From contig OX352774.1 of NCBI GenBank assembly GCA_947095535.1, forward strand, positions 236,493,825 through 236,557,824: DNA of 64,000 nucleotides, in the 5' to 3' direction. Positions 12,151 through 25,420 of the stretch are shown piece after piece. The stretch's first letter is position 1. The number at the start of each line of letters is the position of its first letter. The notes below the pieces were generated by a model. It did no database searches, had not been told where the DNA came from, and saw only the letters and a list, made by a program, of their open reading frames with translations. Made by a program: the position numbers and the translations under genes. The DNA is from Poecilobothrus nobilitatus. Its lineage: Eukaryota; Arthropoda; Insecta; Diptera; Dolichopodidae.

Positions 12151-14835
12151 TTTATGAATTATAAATAATATGTAAAATTACTGAGTAAAATTTATAATAG
12201 CGCAATATTATAAATAAACTCTTAAAGTCCTTTTTTCATAAATTATTACACAACAAAAATAAGAAAAGAAGAACGATTTCATAGAAAAAAGGATACTCTA
12301 ACATTAAGTAAATAACAAAATTTGTGATAAAATTAAAATTAATACAAAAACAAAAATACACATTAAAAAAAAAATAACGGTAGTTGGTTATATTATATAA
12401 TATGTAAAAATTCTTCTAAAAAAATTAAGAAAAGAAAAAAACAAAACATTTAAAAATATAATATTTTGTCTATTTTTTTGTAATATAAAACAAATATGTT
12501 AACATACATAAATATGTATGTATATTAAATTTAACAGTTTGACAGGACATTCAGCAGATCTTTTAACCTTTTTTAATAAAGAAAATTATAAAAAAAAAAA
12601 AAACGAAGAATTCAGAAAAATTAAACAGATTCATTTTCAGAGCACTGAAAATACAAAACATTTTTTTCAAATCTCACTTTTTCAAACAAAAATACGAGTT
12701 CAAGCGTATTTTTTGTTTGAAAAGTGACATTTATAAAAAATTTTATGCTAAAAGTTTTGGAAGTAAAATATTTGATTATTGTTTAAAACTTATTGAAACT
12801 TATTTACAATTATAAATAAATTATTGATAATTCTATAATATAAAGAAATTTTAATGACGAAAAAAAGGATAGAATCCTTAAATATTTGAAACAATTTAAA
12901 TGAACAGAGTTTCCAGTTTAAAGCGTGTAGGTACGTCAATTAATAAGCGTCACATTGTCACAGCGTTTTTCAAAGAGCAATTTTTTTCATGGCTTTTATG
13001 GCTTTTTCTGTCAAATTTTACTAGCATTAATCAATTCAACTTTCTTCAGCAGCAAATTTTTTCTTTTCAAGGTTGCGGTTTTATTTTTATGTGCTAGCCC
13101 AACTTTTGGAAAGGAATCGTTTGAATATTCATTCTGTAAGTTTGAATAAATGAGAGTGAGAATAAGTGAATAAGTGAGAGCGGAAAGGGCGGAATTGGAA
13201 GATAAACTCGATACTAATTTCAAAAAGTTCCACATTTTTACAGTTTTCACAACAAATGAGTTTTGATTGTTTTGATTACCAATTTTGATCTTAATTCTCT
13301 TATGCTACGTTGTCTTTTCTTACAAGATCATCTAAAAGTACAATGTTTTGATAAATGTTAAGAGAGTAATAATTACTAAATGGCAAGATCTCCTATTAGG
13401 CGAAAGGAGCAATTTTGGACTTGCTCGAGATAACTCAATGACGTTTGCGGTGTGCAAGCTCAAATGTGCGAATTATGATTATGATCTACTCATGTTTATT
13501 TCTTTGAATCTTACATTATTAAGCTTCAATCAATATTTTGGTCTATATTTTTAAGTATTTCTAACTTTTTATCGAGTTAAACCCATAGTCATAGTTTGTC
13601 TCATTTTTTATATTACATTATAGATAAAATTTTTCATTTTTTTTATTAGTTATCTATATAAAGCTTCATAATATTATACCATTCTAATTTCTAACTATAT
13701 AAATGTAACACTGTCTACCTTTAATTATTAATGCATACACATATTCACAAATACCTTAAAACCTAGAATAAAATAACCAGTATTTCCCAAAAAAAAGTAG
13801 AAATAAATTCGAAGGGAACAAGATGAAGCATAAAAAGGAAGTCAATACAAAAAATTTGGTTTTATATTTTTATATGATTTTTTGCGCACACATAACTACA
13901 ATCTCATACTCTACTTCTGCTGTTGATCCGGCATCACATATCTTTTTTCTTCCTCTTTAGGTTTTTTCTATAGTAGAAAACTTAAAAAAAAAAACAAACT
14001 TAACTATAAATCTAAGCACCAACAATAATACAACAAAAAAAAATCACAGGACAGAAAAATTCATATAAAATTCATTCGTCCATCTTTGTTTCTCTCCTTG
14101 TCTCCTAATTTTTCTTTTGTGTTTTAAATTTTTTTTTTTATTTTTTTTTTTGGTGTCCTGTCCAATCCTATGCATACAAGAAAATTCTAAAAAGTTATCA
14201 TAAAAGTTTAAGTTTATCCTTACCTATATATACAAATAAATATATGATATATTATACTATTCTTGGATACCGAAAAAAAAGGATAAAGAATTGCAATAAT
14301 AAAACAAAAATATGATTGGAAGACAACAGGACAATTAAAATACAAAAAGACAAAACAAAGTCAACAAAAAGAAAAGGAAAAATGACATGGTATTTTGTTT
14401 TCTTTTGCTTATACTTTCATTTTTTTTGTAGAATGTTTTTTTTATTTGGTCAAAAGCGGAAAATTTCCGTTAAAGAGTTTCTCATAATAATTTCTAATTA
14501 GAATGTGTTATGCTTAAGATGTAATCTATAACGAATGGTTGTCAAAACTGATATGATATAATATAATTTTTTAAAAATATTTAATTTTTTTAATTTTATG
14601 ATATACAAATTTTTAAATAAGAATTTTAAAAAATAAGTTATGAAAAAGTAAATGAAATTTCAATAGTTACTATAATTCTTATATATATTTCGATTTTTCT
14701 GACAATCAAGCAAATGATGAAAAATCATAGATTTTTTCTACAATTTGAAAGAAATCTGCTGTAGTTAGAAAAAGTGAGTTTTAAAGAAAAAGTATGAGCT
14801 TCAATTTTTGCACCTCACCTTTAAAGAATACGCAT
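12151..14835. other. Homopolymer-rich non-coding block
   Basis: Poly(A)/poly(T)-rich sequence without recognisable genes. Short overlapping frames at 12900-13250 on both strands have no domain. The block contains the 12674-12727 hairpin. Confidence 0.5.
12674..12727. repeat. Near-perfect inverted repeat, 23-nt arms, 8-nt loop
   Basis: The left arm at 12674-12696 begins TCACTTTTTCAAAC and ends ATACG. The right arm at 12705-12727 begins CGTAT and ends GTTTGAAAAGTGA. The arms differ only by one-nucleotide length changes in the T and A runs. The loop is AGTTCAAG. It could form a small DNA or RNA hairpin, or be a miniature fold-back insertion. Confidence 0.85.
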
Positions 14836-14842
14836 ATATGTT

Positions 14843-15142
14843 AGAGTTTAAGCACAGACTAAATATATTATACAGACGAATAATTTCATATAAAAATTTT
14901 AAGTCTTTTTTAGGAGCCAGCATGAACATTTTTTTGGAGCCAGACTAAGTATTTTAGATATTTAAATAGCAAAAACAAAAATTTATAGAATATTCTTTTG
15001 TATTTTCAATTTTTGTTATTTAAATATTCTAAAATAATTATTCTAGCTCTATAAACTGCTTAGTCTGGCTCCAAAAAAAACTAAAACTTTTTATATGAAA
15101 CTGATCGTCAGTATAGTTTATTTAGTCTGTGGTTTAAGTTAA
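14843..15142. mobile_element. Fold-back (MITE-like) element, ~130-150 bp inverted arms
   Basis: The left arm (about 14843-14990) and right arm (about 15003-15142) are inverted copies. Shared blocks, read inward, are TTTAAGCACAGACTAAATA (right arm: TTAAACCACAGACTAAATA), TATAC-GACGA, TTTCATATAAAAA, GGAGCCAGACTAAG and TTAGA-ATATTTAAATA. The left arm carries an extra partial GGAGCCAG repeat. Only about 10-15 bp separate the arms. No coding sequence is present. Flanks on both sides are ATAT-rich, so a target duplication cannot be defined safely. The structure fits a non-autonomous DNA transposon; the superfamily is unknown. Confidence 0.82.
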
Positions 15143-18100
15143 AACAAAATATATATATATATACATATTCCTATAACTTCACGATTTTTTATACGAGAAA
15201 ATTAAAATGTTTGCACTTAGATAATTTATAGTAACTAATTCTTAAAAATATTAGTCCTTTTAACGTTCTATTCCAAGTATAAATTTTTAAGCTTTTAAGA
15301 AAAATCAGATAAGGAACTTCAAAAGTGAAACAGAGATATTGCACGTGGTTCCTACGGATAGTTTTGGATCCTTAATATAATTGTACATTTTTTAAAAATA
15401 TATAAAATTAAGCCATGATATAACACCAAAAAACATAAATGTTTATAAATGTTTTAATAATTTAATTAAGTTTTGATTGACAAAAAAATTTGTATTTTAT
15501 TGTATTAATTCTACCCATAATGTAACTGTTATTCCCCAATTACGAACCAAAGTATGATTAAAAATTCCAACTAATAACAATTTCATAAATTTCATTAAAA
15601 ACCAGCAAACTAAAAATTGTATATTAGATTATGAAATGCATCACAATGAATATCGCATATTCCAAAAAATGTCACAGCCTTCAAAAAATGCTAAAATTAT
15701 TTTCAAAAATACAAAGGCAAAAAGAAAAAAAGAGGAAAATAAAATTTAACTAAAAATCCTTAAAATAAAAGAAATAAAAATTAAATATACAACTCGTCCG
15801 TTTTTTTTTTTTTCTGTTTTATTATCCTTCTTATGTTGTCCTTATTTCAGTTTTTTCCAAAAAAAATATTCTTTTTACTATTTACAATAATTCATAAAAT
15901 TTTTAAAAGGATTTCACACATAAATTTCTAGTGGTATAATTTTTGCAGCAGTAAATGGTAATAGCATAAGAGTAAATATAAATATAAATAATAAAGTATA
16001 AAATATAATGAGTGGTATTACAAAAAACACTTGGCTGCACTTCCGGTAATCAGCCCTGATCTTTTAAGATAACATCATAACATATCGGTACTTTATTATG
16101 TTAGGATTCTGAAATAACAATGTCATTTTATGCACAAAAATATCATCGAGTGAACAAAAAATGCTTTTAATTAAAAAAGAATCAAAATTCTTCCCCTAAT
16201 TCTTCTTAACGGCAAATTGTAGAATCTTCATTTTTATTTTAGATTATGGTTTCTAAAAGTCTTTATGGGATATAAACTGAAATTGAAACAGACTGTTAAT
16301 GAAGACACATACACTTAAATGGAATTGGATATATTTACAAAATGGTAAATCATTCGAAAAATTTTGTAGATTTAGGAAGTTATACAAATACCCAATAATC
16401 TTAAAAGTTGATGAAGATATTTAAAAAAATATTTACGAAGTTCTTAAAAAAGTTCTTTAAATAACGGTCAAATAATTAGATCAAATTTAAATTCAGTATC
16501 TAAATTGCATTTAGTGATAAATTTCTATCGAAAACATTGTTTTTTTTTTTTTAAATATATGAATTTTAATGTTCAATTTACAAAAACAAATTGTTACCCC
16601 ACTATTTATCGAAGAAAAAAATTGCAATTCAAAATTTTTTTTTAAGATTTTCATGAAATTTTCGGTCACTAGTTGTCATTTTCGGATAAAATTACATCAG
16701 TAATCAGCGTTCTGATGTCATAAATATATACATGATTTTTGGATGTTACTCCTAAAATTTTCATAGTAACTTTTGACTATAACAGTAGATTTAAGGTGGA
16801 TATTGCAGGCTGATTTTCATCATTATATTGATAAAAATAAAAAAAAATTAAATGATTAAAGCAGGCTAAGATAAATCTCATGCCAGTAAAAATAGAAATT
16901 TTTTTTTGGCAATTTAAACTTAAAGGTTAGAAAAGGATAGATAGAAAAATTTCAGAAAATAAAATATGAGATGGAGTTGTAATTCCAAATGTATATGATG
17001 TATATTTTCTTTTAGTAGAAACTTTTCTATGTGGTATGACACTTTTTAATAATTATTTTTCTTTTTTTTTTTTTTGTTCCTTTGAAAATGTTCTGCATTC
17101 TGATGATCATATTTTACCGTTATAAAATGCATTTATATACTGTACATGTAAATGTATGTAATATTAAATAGGTTCCTTGGTATAATAGATACAACAAAGA
17201 AAAATAAGTGTAGGTTTGTATTTTGGTTTTTTTTTTATTTATTTTTATTTTCCTTTTTTTTTTTGTATTTGCGTTGGGACTTGGTGCTTCCTTTTTTTGA
17301 TGGGCGGTAAATCAAACAAAAATTTTTTTAATTTAATTTTTGTTTTTTTTTTGTACTTTTCGAAATGTAGAGATAATGAAAAAGAGAGTGGGTGTGGGGA
17401 ACTTGACTTAAACATTTCCTTTTTCTTTTTTAAACTTGAATGAATGGTGGGAGTTTTGTTTCTATGCTTACTATTAGAATTGAATATATGAGTGTTTGTA
17501 TGTATTATATAATAATTCATTTATACCTATAGTTTGAATCAGATTTCAAATTCTATTCTTTAGATGAAAATTTGTAATGTTTAATATTCACTTTTTTTTT
17601 TATTATTGTTGTTGCATCATCAGTATAAAGAATTTTAAATATCGTACTGTTATAATTTTAAAGTTTTTGAAACCTGATGAAGAATTTTTTAGAACAAAAC
17701 TGGTTATTTTAAGAGAATACAGGTTCTTAAATCCTAAGCTAGTTATTCTTGTATTTATTATCTATATAGAAGTGATATTGATATACGTTGTATGAAACAA
17801 AAGGAAAAATGGAAAAATTATAGGAAAAAGGATTAGACGATGTTATATGGGAAGATTTAAGAGTTATTTCTTTTGTGAGTATCCTTTTTAGGGTCATAAC
17901 TTTTCCGGGTTTTTGCATATTCTGTTTTAATTTTTGTTTTAATTTTTTTTTTTTTTTTTTTTTTGTAAAAAAGTTAAATTTTAGAGGGCAAATATTAATT
18001 TTTATAGAAAGAGTGGTTTATTTTTGTTTTTATTTTGTTTTTTTAAATTTGCAGTTAAAAGTGGGCCAAGTGTAAAAAAACCTATAAAAATTGTAAAGTT

Positions 18101-18600
18101 TTTATAAATACATATATATATTATGAATGTATACATTTTTATTGTTGTATATGCATTTTATTGTAGAGGTAAAAGAAGAAGAAGATATAGGGAGTATTTA
18201 AAATGTAAAATTTCTCGATGGATAGTAATAAATATTTCGAGAAAAAAAAAAGGGTATATACGATAGAATATTATATATGTAAATATATATTTTAGAAAGA
18301 TTTAAATCATGTTTTTATGACAATTTTTATGTACATAAGGATCTATAAATACACGGGTTGGGTACGAAATTCCAAAAAAAAAAAAAAACCATTTCCAAAA
18401 TACCATTTACATAATTAAAAAAAAAAAACAGAAAAGTATATTCCAAAAAAAAAAATTGCACAAAAATAAATTCCAAAATTCCTAATTTAATGGCAAATAT
18501 TTTAAATAGCTCTGAAAGCATTGGCTAAACAAGTTGTTGGGGCTCTATGACCAAATGTAATCAACTGTTAAATGGCTCCTAACATTTTTTTAGATGCACA
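15143..18600. other. Homopolymer-rich non-coding block
   Basis: No gene recognised. 17040-18110 is dominated by poly(T) on the plus strand, so the frames there encode little but Phe, and the opposite strand little but Lys. One TTGCATCA motif occurs at 17612-17619. Confidence 0.5.
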
Positions 18601-18618
18601 TTTCAGCAACAAGGTATT

Positions 18619-19060
18619 TAAAATAGTGGGGACTACCACCCCCAAACCGCCCTAAAGAAATTATTGGACCCTGATTTTGTACTCAACCATAAAATCCCAC
18701 CTATTTATTTTTTTTACATACACAATATATTAAATAAAGTAGGGGCTGCCGCCCACAAACCTCCGCTAAATAAATTATTAAACCAACTAAAAATCTCTTC
18801 TAATTTAGCATTTCACATATACATATATAAAAATTTTCTGGAAAAAGCGTAAAACTCTGATTTTGAATTCAATTTTAAAATTCCTCCTAATTCAGAATCT
18901 CGCATATTTACATTTATACATATTTTGTAAAAGACGTGCGTGCTTTTGTAACTAACTTTGAATTTCCTAATTATTTTTTTACCAACATATTTTAATACCA
19001 AAGTATTAAAACTAATTAGGGCTGTCGTCCCCAAATCCCCGCTTTTATTTTCACACAGTA
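18619..19060 (+). repeat. Cluster of degenerate GC-richer repeats
   Basis: G/C-rich heads recur at about 18625 (GTGGGGACTACCACCCCC), 18739 (GTAGGGGCTGCCGCCC) and 19018 (AGGGCTGTCGTCCCC). Each is followed by CAAA-CCYCG-like sequence and A/T-rich filler containing CTGATTTTG and CATAAAATCCC-type blocks. The first interval is about 115 bp, and a head-less filler sits at 18850-18905. A related single copy lies at 736-835. No coding potential. Confidence 0.6.
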
Positions 19061-19069
19061 GAAAATCCC

Positions 19070-22000
19070 GCTCTCACTAATCAAAATTTTAAAGTTTGAA
19101 GCTTGAAAGCTTGCTAAAAAACTTTGTCGTCAATCACAAAGAATATATTTAATTTTGTGGGCCTTCTTTCAATATTTTGGAATTTTTTTCTTTGGATTTT
19201 TTTTTTGTGGAATTATGACACCATAATACACATATACACAAAATACACATACACCATAATGCATATACATATATACAAATAAATAGTAAATGTCCTTGTA
19301 TTTAAATTTTTGTGTATTTAAAGGGTTGATGTTTTGAATGTACATTTTTTAAGATTTACTTTTATAGAAAATGAATCTTGTATGTAAATAAGAAAAAAGG
19401 ACTGAGAATAAAATACGAATAAAGCAAAGAGTTAAAAAGAAAATAGAGAAAAATAGTAAAATGGTAAATAAAATGTATTATATGACATCAGTAGAAACCA
19501 GCATCAGTTTGATGCAGAAAACATAATAATATTACGTCTACTGACAATGATAGTTAGTATTGTACAACTTATGCTATAAATGCAACGTGCATTACAGTAT
19601 AACTCCTGAAGTACTTTTTACTATATATAAAGTGTTCATAAATCAAAAAAAAAAAAAAAGAAAAGTAAAAAAGAATATTATGAAACAGAAGGATAAAGAA
19701 AATGATTTTATTTTTTGACATTTGAAATCTGCGCAAAAATTGGGAGGTTCAAATATTTTTCTTTTTTATTTAAAAATAACTATAACCAAAATATTTTTTG
19801 ATAGGTTCAAAAATGTGAAAAAAATTTCTTCCTTATGTATTTGTAAATATTTGTACTTAATATATGAAATTTTATTTAAAAGTTTAAATTTTATTTATTT
19901 TTTTATGAAAGGCAGGTAATTACTAGAAATAAGAAATTTTTTGATTTGTAATTTAATTAAAATAAATTCTTTATTTTTTACTCTTTGCAAAAGAAAAATG
20001 AACTTTTCTTTTTCGTTCGAGTTTAAGAAATGTTTTTTTTTTTTTCAAATTTTCGATTAAAAATTTTCTAATTCTTAAAGAAATACGTGATGATAGAAAA
20101 GTTTTAAATAGATTTCTGAAAGAGAAATAAATTTTATTTAAAATGTCAGTTTAACCAAAATAGATAAAACACTTTAATTAAAGTTAATTTTAAATCGAAT
20201 TGGTTCATTATTCATAATCTTACCATATATTTGACCTAAAAAAAGGATTTAAAATTTAAAAAAACCGTCAAAGTTTTCAGTAGATATTCGAAAAATTCAA
20301 GAAATTTCTTTGGTGGTATAAGGATTCGAATAATCTTAAAACGTAAAATAAAACTAAAAGAATTATTTGAGGAAATTCCCTAAAATTAAAATGTAAAAAT
20401 TAAATTTGGGACAATAAAATATTAAATTCTGAAATTTAAAAAGTGTATTTTGGTAAAATTGTTTATTTATTTATTAACCTTAATAATAGTCCTGACTATT
20501 ATTCGAGGGATGCCAAAGTTCGAATCCCAGGAAAGGCTAAAACTTTTTTATATGGTTTTGATATGATTTAATTATTATTCATCATTGGATTGAAATTATT
20601 GGCAAAAGTATTGTTGGTATCTTCTTTCTACCAACCAAATGTAACAAGTGTTAGACCAAATGTAAATAAATAGTTTTAACTGATATCTTATAACTCATAG
20701 ATAATTAACATAACAAACAAATATTTAAATATCCAGATATAAATAAAAAAGTTTCATTATACAATATTTATAACTACAATATAATATTAATCCTAGTAGG
20801 TTATTTTGTGTCTCTTTGAAGCCTGAACTGAATTTTTTATGTGCTTTATAATATATTCGCAATTACTACACTCAAATACCCATAATTTTAGAAAAACCTT
20901 CCAACCTACCGTTTTTATTTCCTAATCATATTTGTGAAAATATTGTAAAACTCACAAGTGAATATGGGGGTCTGGTATGCATTTTCTCTCTTACAATACA
21001 CACAAATGAGTATGAATTTCAAGAAATAGATAATTGGAAACATTTTCAACGTCTTTTTAATAAAGAATTTTGATATACCGGAATTTCGAGAACTCTTTGT
21101 TTCGACGATTATAAAAGGAAACGCCTATAGAGTTTATCTGATAAATTAACTTTTTAGCTTTATAATCCCTACACAAATGTTAATGTTGGTAAGCAATTCA
21201 TTTCTTTTAGGTGACAGTGAAAATTTACTTAATCAGCCAAATACGGTATTAAGTTTTGGATCTTTGTAAATTCTCAAGATCTTTGAATTTAAGATTTTCA
21301 GGTTTCTTCATATAGAAACCTTAGCCGTACTTAGTAAAATTATAAGGTACGCATAAACAAAATTAAAAATATATGGTCATAATGCTAAAAAGTGGGAAAA
21401 TTTTTTCATGTCTTATCAGCTCTGCCAAAAATTATTTAATTGTACTTTAACTCTTGTGAGAACCTAACAAAAGAAAACACAAAAAAACAAAACTTGCATA
21501 CAATCAAAAATTTTAGAATGCAAAAAAAATCATCGTGAACTACAATTCATAATAATACAACACAGATTGCATATATTAGTAGTATAAAATAAATGCAAAG
21601 TATTTCTAAGTACATTAAATCATGATGCTGATGTTTTTTCAGAAAAAGCGAGTTTTATAGTAATGCTTTAAATTTTCTAACTGACTTTATTATTTTAATT
21701 TCATTTTTCTTATGTTGGATTTATATTACTGTCCAAATGCTTGCTGCGTATAATGCCACAAAACGAAAAACAAATTGATATCGTAGTTTTTTTCAAACAT
21801 ATTGGATATTTCGGTTCTCAATGGTTTGGTTCTGTATTCTAAAAGTTCAGTTTTATGAGAAATATAAAAAAAGATTCCGAGAAGAATTCCTTGAAATTAA
21901 AATTAACATTAGAGCTTGCTTCTAAGGTAACTTTATTTGGTATCTCAAAAAAGCAAATATATTTTTTTGCAAAATATCTTTGGTATCTCAAAAATAAATC

Positions 22001-24915
22001 TTTAATTGTTCAAGTAAAGTATCTTAAAATAAATGTGCAGTGGTAGATACAAACAAGTATTTTTAACATGATTACTATCGTATTATTAATAAAAATTCGA
22101 TTTAAAACTATTGTATGCCTAGCAGAATCCTAAAGTATTTATTAAGTTTTAATTTTTTTAGTAGGTATTAGGTCTATTTCTGTCTCACATAGTAATTAAG
22201 TGCGAATTAATGGAGTTTGAAAATATTCTCACTTCCAAACATTATCTATCATATCCTTTTTTACCAAAATGTACTAGTGGTACCAGAATACCTCAGTTAA
22301 AAAAGTAAGGTAAAAAAAATTGCTTTAATTTTCTATGATTTTGAATATAATAATGAAATATAAGATCTTTTTTCTGATGTAGACCATAATTTAGTTTTTT
22401 AAAAATTTTTTTAGTCAAAAAAAAAATTCACAAAAAAAAAAACTTGAATCTACTGAAAATATACTTTTAAATAACTCATTTTTATCCGTTTGTATCTCAA
22501 CTCTTTGCTTATTTTAATAAGTTAAAAATATGATATTTATTCAATGAAATCCTATTGGCTTGAATAATATACTTTATGGTGTATATTCGACTATTACGTT
22601 ATCGCCATTGTCACTATTAAAATAACATAATCAAACCATAAAACAAAATTCAGAAAACAATTTAAAAAAAAAAAGGAAGGCAAAACAAATCCTACCTCAG
22701 AATTCTTTTGTATAAGAAAAAAATTAAAAATTATTCACGAAATTGAATTGAGATTCCTTTTTAAATTTACCTAATTGTTTTTTTTTTTTTTTGTTATTAT
22801 TACTATAATAATATTTCCTAGGTAATATTTTATGTAACCTTCCGGGATCATACAGGATATATTATTATTATTATTATGCACAGGATTTCAATTTCTTATT
22901 TTCTTCATTTGAAATAGAACAAGGATTGTAATAATTTTAATGTTGTTTTTGTTTTTTTTTTTTCTGTAAAAGTACATTTTTTTATATTCTGTATTGGTTT
23001 TGTTATGTCCTGTTCCTTATTACTGTTCGTTTTTTTCTATTGCATAATAACGGAATTTATTTATTTAAATACACATTGTCCTCCTTGTGTATCCTTTTTT
23101 TTTTTGTTATTATTTCAATAAATCCTATTTTTATTTGGTTTTAAATACAATATTCACCATTCTTATAATTTAAGAGTGAAATTATTACTGGGAGAATAAA
23201 GTGTTAGAATTGTACAGAAAGGGCAAAAAAAAAACCATATTCACTGTACACCCAAATTTTAATGTTTGTTGTTCTTTAGTATTGTTCTCAACCTTGTTAA
23301 CAAAAAAAAAAAATTTAATTTATTTTTTTCAACAGTTATCGACCGGATCTATTTTCAGCAGGTAAGCAACATCTTTCTATTTTATGTACATCCTGTTTGA
23401 ATCCTTACTGACAATTTTTTTTTCCCTCCATTTCTAACGGTACTTGTTAACGAATTTCTTTCGTCTTCTTTATCTGGAACTGGACTCAAACAAAAAATAT
23501 AGCTAAAAACGATAACAAATGAAAAGAAAAATTATAATATTTTTGCTTTTTTTCAACTGATACTTTTCCATTTTCCATCTCTTCCTTTTTTTTTTTTTTT
23601 TGTTTTGGTTGTGCTACTCATTTCAAAGCGCTTAAAAGTAACCAGAAAAAAAAAAAAACAGGAATTAAAAACGATAAAGACACAAAAACATAAATTTTCA
23701 TTGGAAAATATTACGATCCTTTTTTTTGGTTTTTTTAGTTTTAGTTATAATTTTAGATGGATGTATGTATTTATGTTTGTATGAGTGTTAGTTTTTTTAT
23801 TATTTCTGAAGAATATTTAAAAGTAAATGAGATCCTGTTTGTTTGAATGTGTATTAATATTGTACAAAAAAAAAAAAATGTGCGAAATTACCATTATAAT
23901 ATTTTTCTTTTCATTTTAATGGTGCAGGTTTCGTGGTGCATTGAAAATATAACGGTCTTAGTTTTTTTTTTTTTTATGTTAGTATACATTATTGTAGGTA
24001 CAAATGTAACGCGGAAATACTCGTTAATAAATAATCATATAAAGGAAATTAAAAACAAAAATAAAACTAAATTTATATATTTTATTTTAATACAAAAATT
24101 AAAAGAAAATGTCGAGACATTTTCTTGTAACTGAAAAATAGTTTTTTGTTTTTTTGTGTTACAAATTTACAGCTGTAAAAAAGAAAATTGTTAAGTTTAA
24201 AAAATTAAAAAGTTGCTTAAAGATACAGTCAAACATAAAGATAAATTTCTGATAGGTTAAAATTATGAGTATTCTTTTAACTGACGATCTCATTTTAAAA
24301 CATATTATCTATAATTATTAAAAATTATATGCCATATTTGATTTTACGTTTATTATATAGCTTTATTTAATTTAATGATGTTATGATAAGTTCCGATATT
24401 TCAATCAAAATTGGAAAATCATTTTAAGCCAAAAATAAATAAGTTTTGGTTTATTAAACTTAACTCTATTGATCTCATCTAACACGCGGTTACACGAAAC
24501 CTCTAACTACATTAGCATAGAAACACAATGAAATGAGGTTAAAGAAAAGTATTTCGTCTGTTATCCAACCGAATTTAAAACTTTCTGAATTTTTTGAGAA
24601 TAAAAGGATCCAATTTATGTGACCCGATTAAGCTTAAATTTGAATAAAACCTTATAAAAAAAATTAAGGAATTGACGACTATAACTCCAATTCAGTGAAA
24701 CTGGTTAAACGCTTTAATTAATTTAAAAAACAAATGAGAATAAAAACTTGGTTTTTGTCAAGAAAATTCGAATATACAGTTCTATTTTTTTACAGCCACA
24801 ATATTTACTAAAATTTGATTTTTTACATGTAAAAAATTTACCTTAAAAAGAAGATGCTCGGTTTATTATTAATCATTATTATCATTAAACAGAAAATTAA
24901 ATGAATGAATATAGG
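19070..24915. other. A/T-rich non-coding stretch, no gene seen
   Basis: Contains an (ACACAT)-type dinucleotide-rich stretch near 19215-19280, an (ATT)n run at about 22859-22877 and dense T tracts at 22770-23760. A tRNA-like B-box word at 20515 is listed separately. No protein domain was recognised in any frame. Confidence 0.5.
20485..20690 (+). repeat. Possible decayed tRNA-derived SINE
   Basis: AGTTCGAATCC at about 20517-20527 is an exact B-box match, followed by CAGGAAAGGC, a G-poor body and an AAATAAATAG-like end. An A box at the right distance is not evident and there is no cloverleaf. It could be an old SINE of another family, or chance. Confidence 0.35.
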
Positions 24916-24923
24916 TCATTCAC

Positions 24924-25420
24924 AGAGGTGTACGTCAAAGTTGCTTATTATCTTTCACTATGCTCTTTAATATATATTCAATGTTGTAAGAAGTTTAATC
25001 ATTCATGTCGTGTCTGAATCTTGTCCTCTTAGAAGCTGTCATTAATATGAATAAAGCAGAAAAGTAAATGGCTAATTGGAGCCGATTTTATCCAATATGG
25101 TTTACAAATTAATGCCTCTAAAACAAAATATATGATAGTCAGCGCAGATGAAAGCAATCAAATATTGATGTAACATTAGAAATCGAAAGCATATCTCTGT
25201 TGAAAAATTGAAATAAAGAGGCAGAGACAGTAATATTAAAATGACTAGCGTCTCTTTCGTAAAATACAACAATATTCAAACAGCATCAAAGTAGAAGAGG
25301 TTTGATACAATTTTGTTAACATCATAGAGAAATTTTACACTGTCACGTGAAAATTTAAAAATGAATCTATCGTTGAAGGAAAAAATAGATCTTCAAAAGG
25401 CAGTATATATAATAAGGATA
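24924..25420 (+). pseudogene. Fragment of a LINE reverse transcriptase (second family)
   Basis: Plus-strand translation gives RGVRQSCLLSFTMLFNIY at 24924-24977, matching the GVRQGC-LSP-LFN-Y motif of non-LTR reverse transcriptases (Gly is Ser and Pro is Phe here). GLQINASKTKYMIVSADES follows at 25099-25155, the motif after the catalytic Asp pair. Further on, EIKRQRQ and SRENLKMNLSLKEKIDLQKAVY (about 25330-25410) fit the thumb region, where families read 'EIKRRI' and 'LSLK.K..L.KA'. The catalytic YADD itself is not recognisable, and stops and frameshifts interrupt all parts. Motif wording differs from the 8.8-10.3 kb LINE, so this is another family. Confidence 0.7.
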
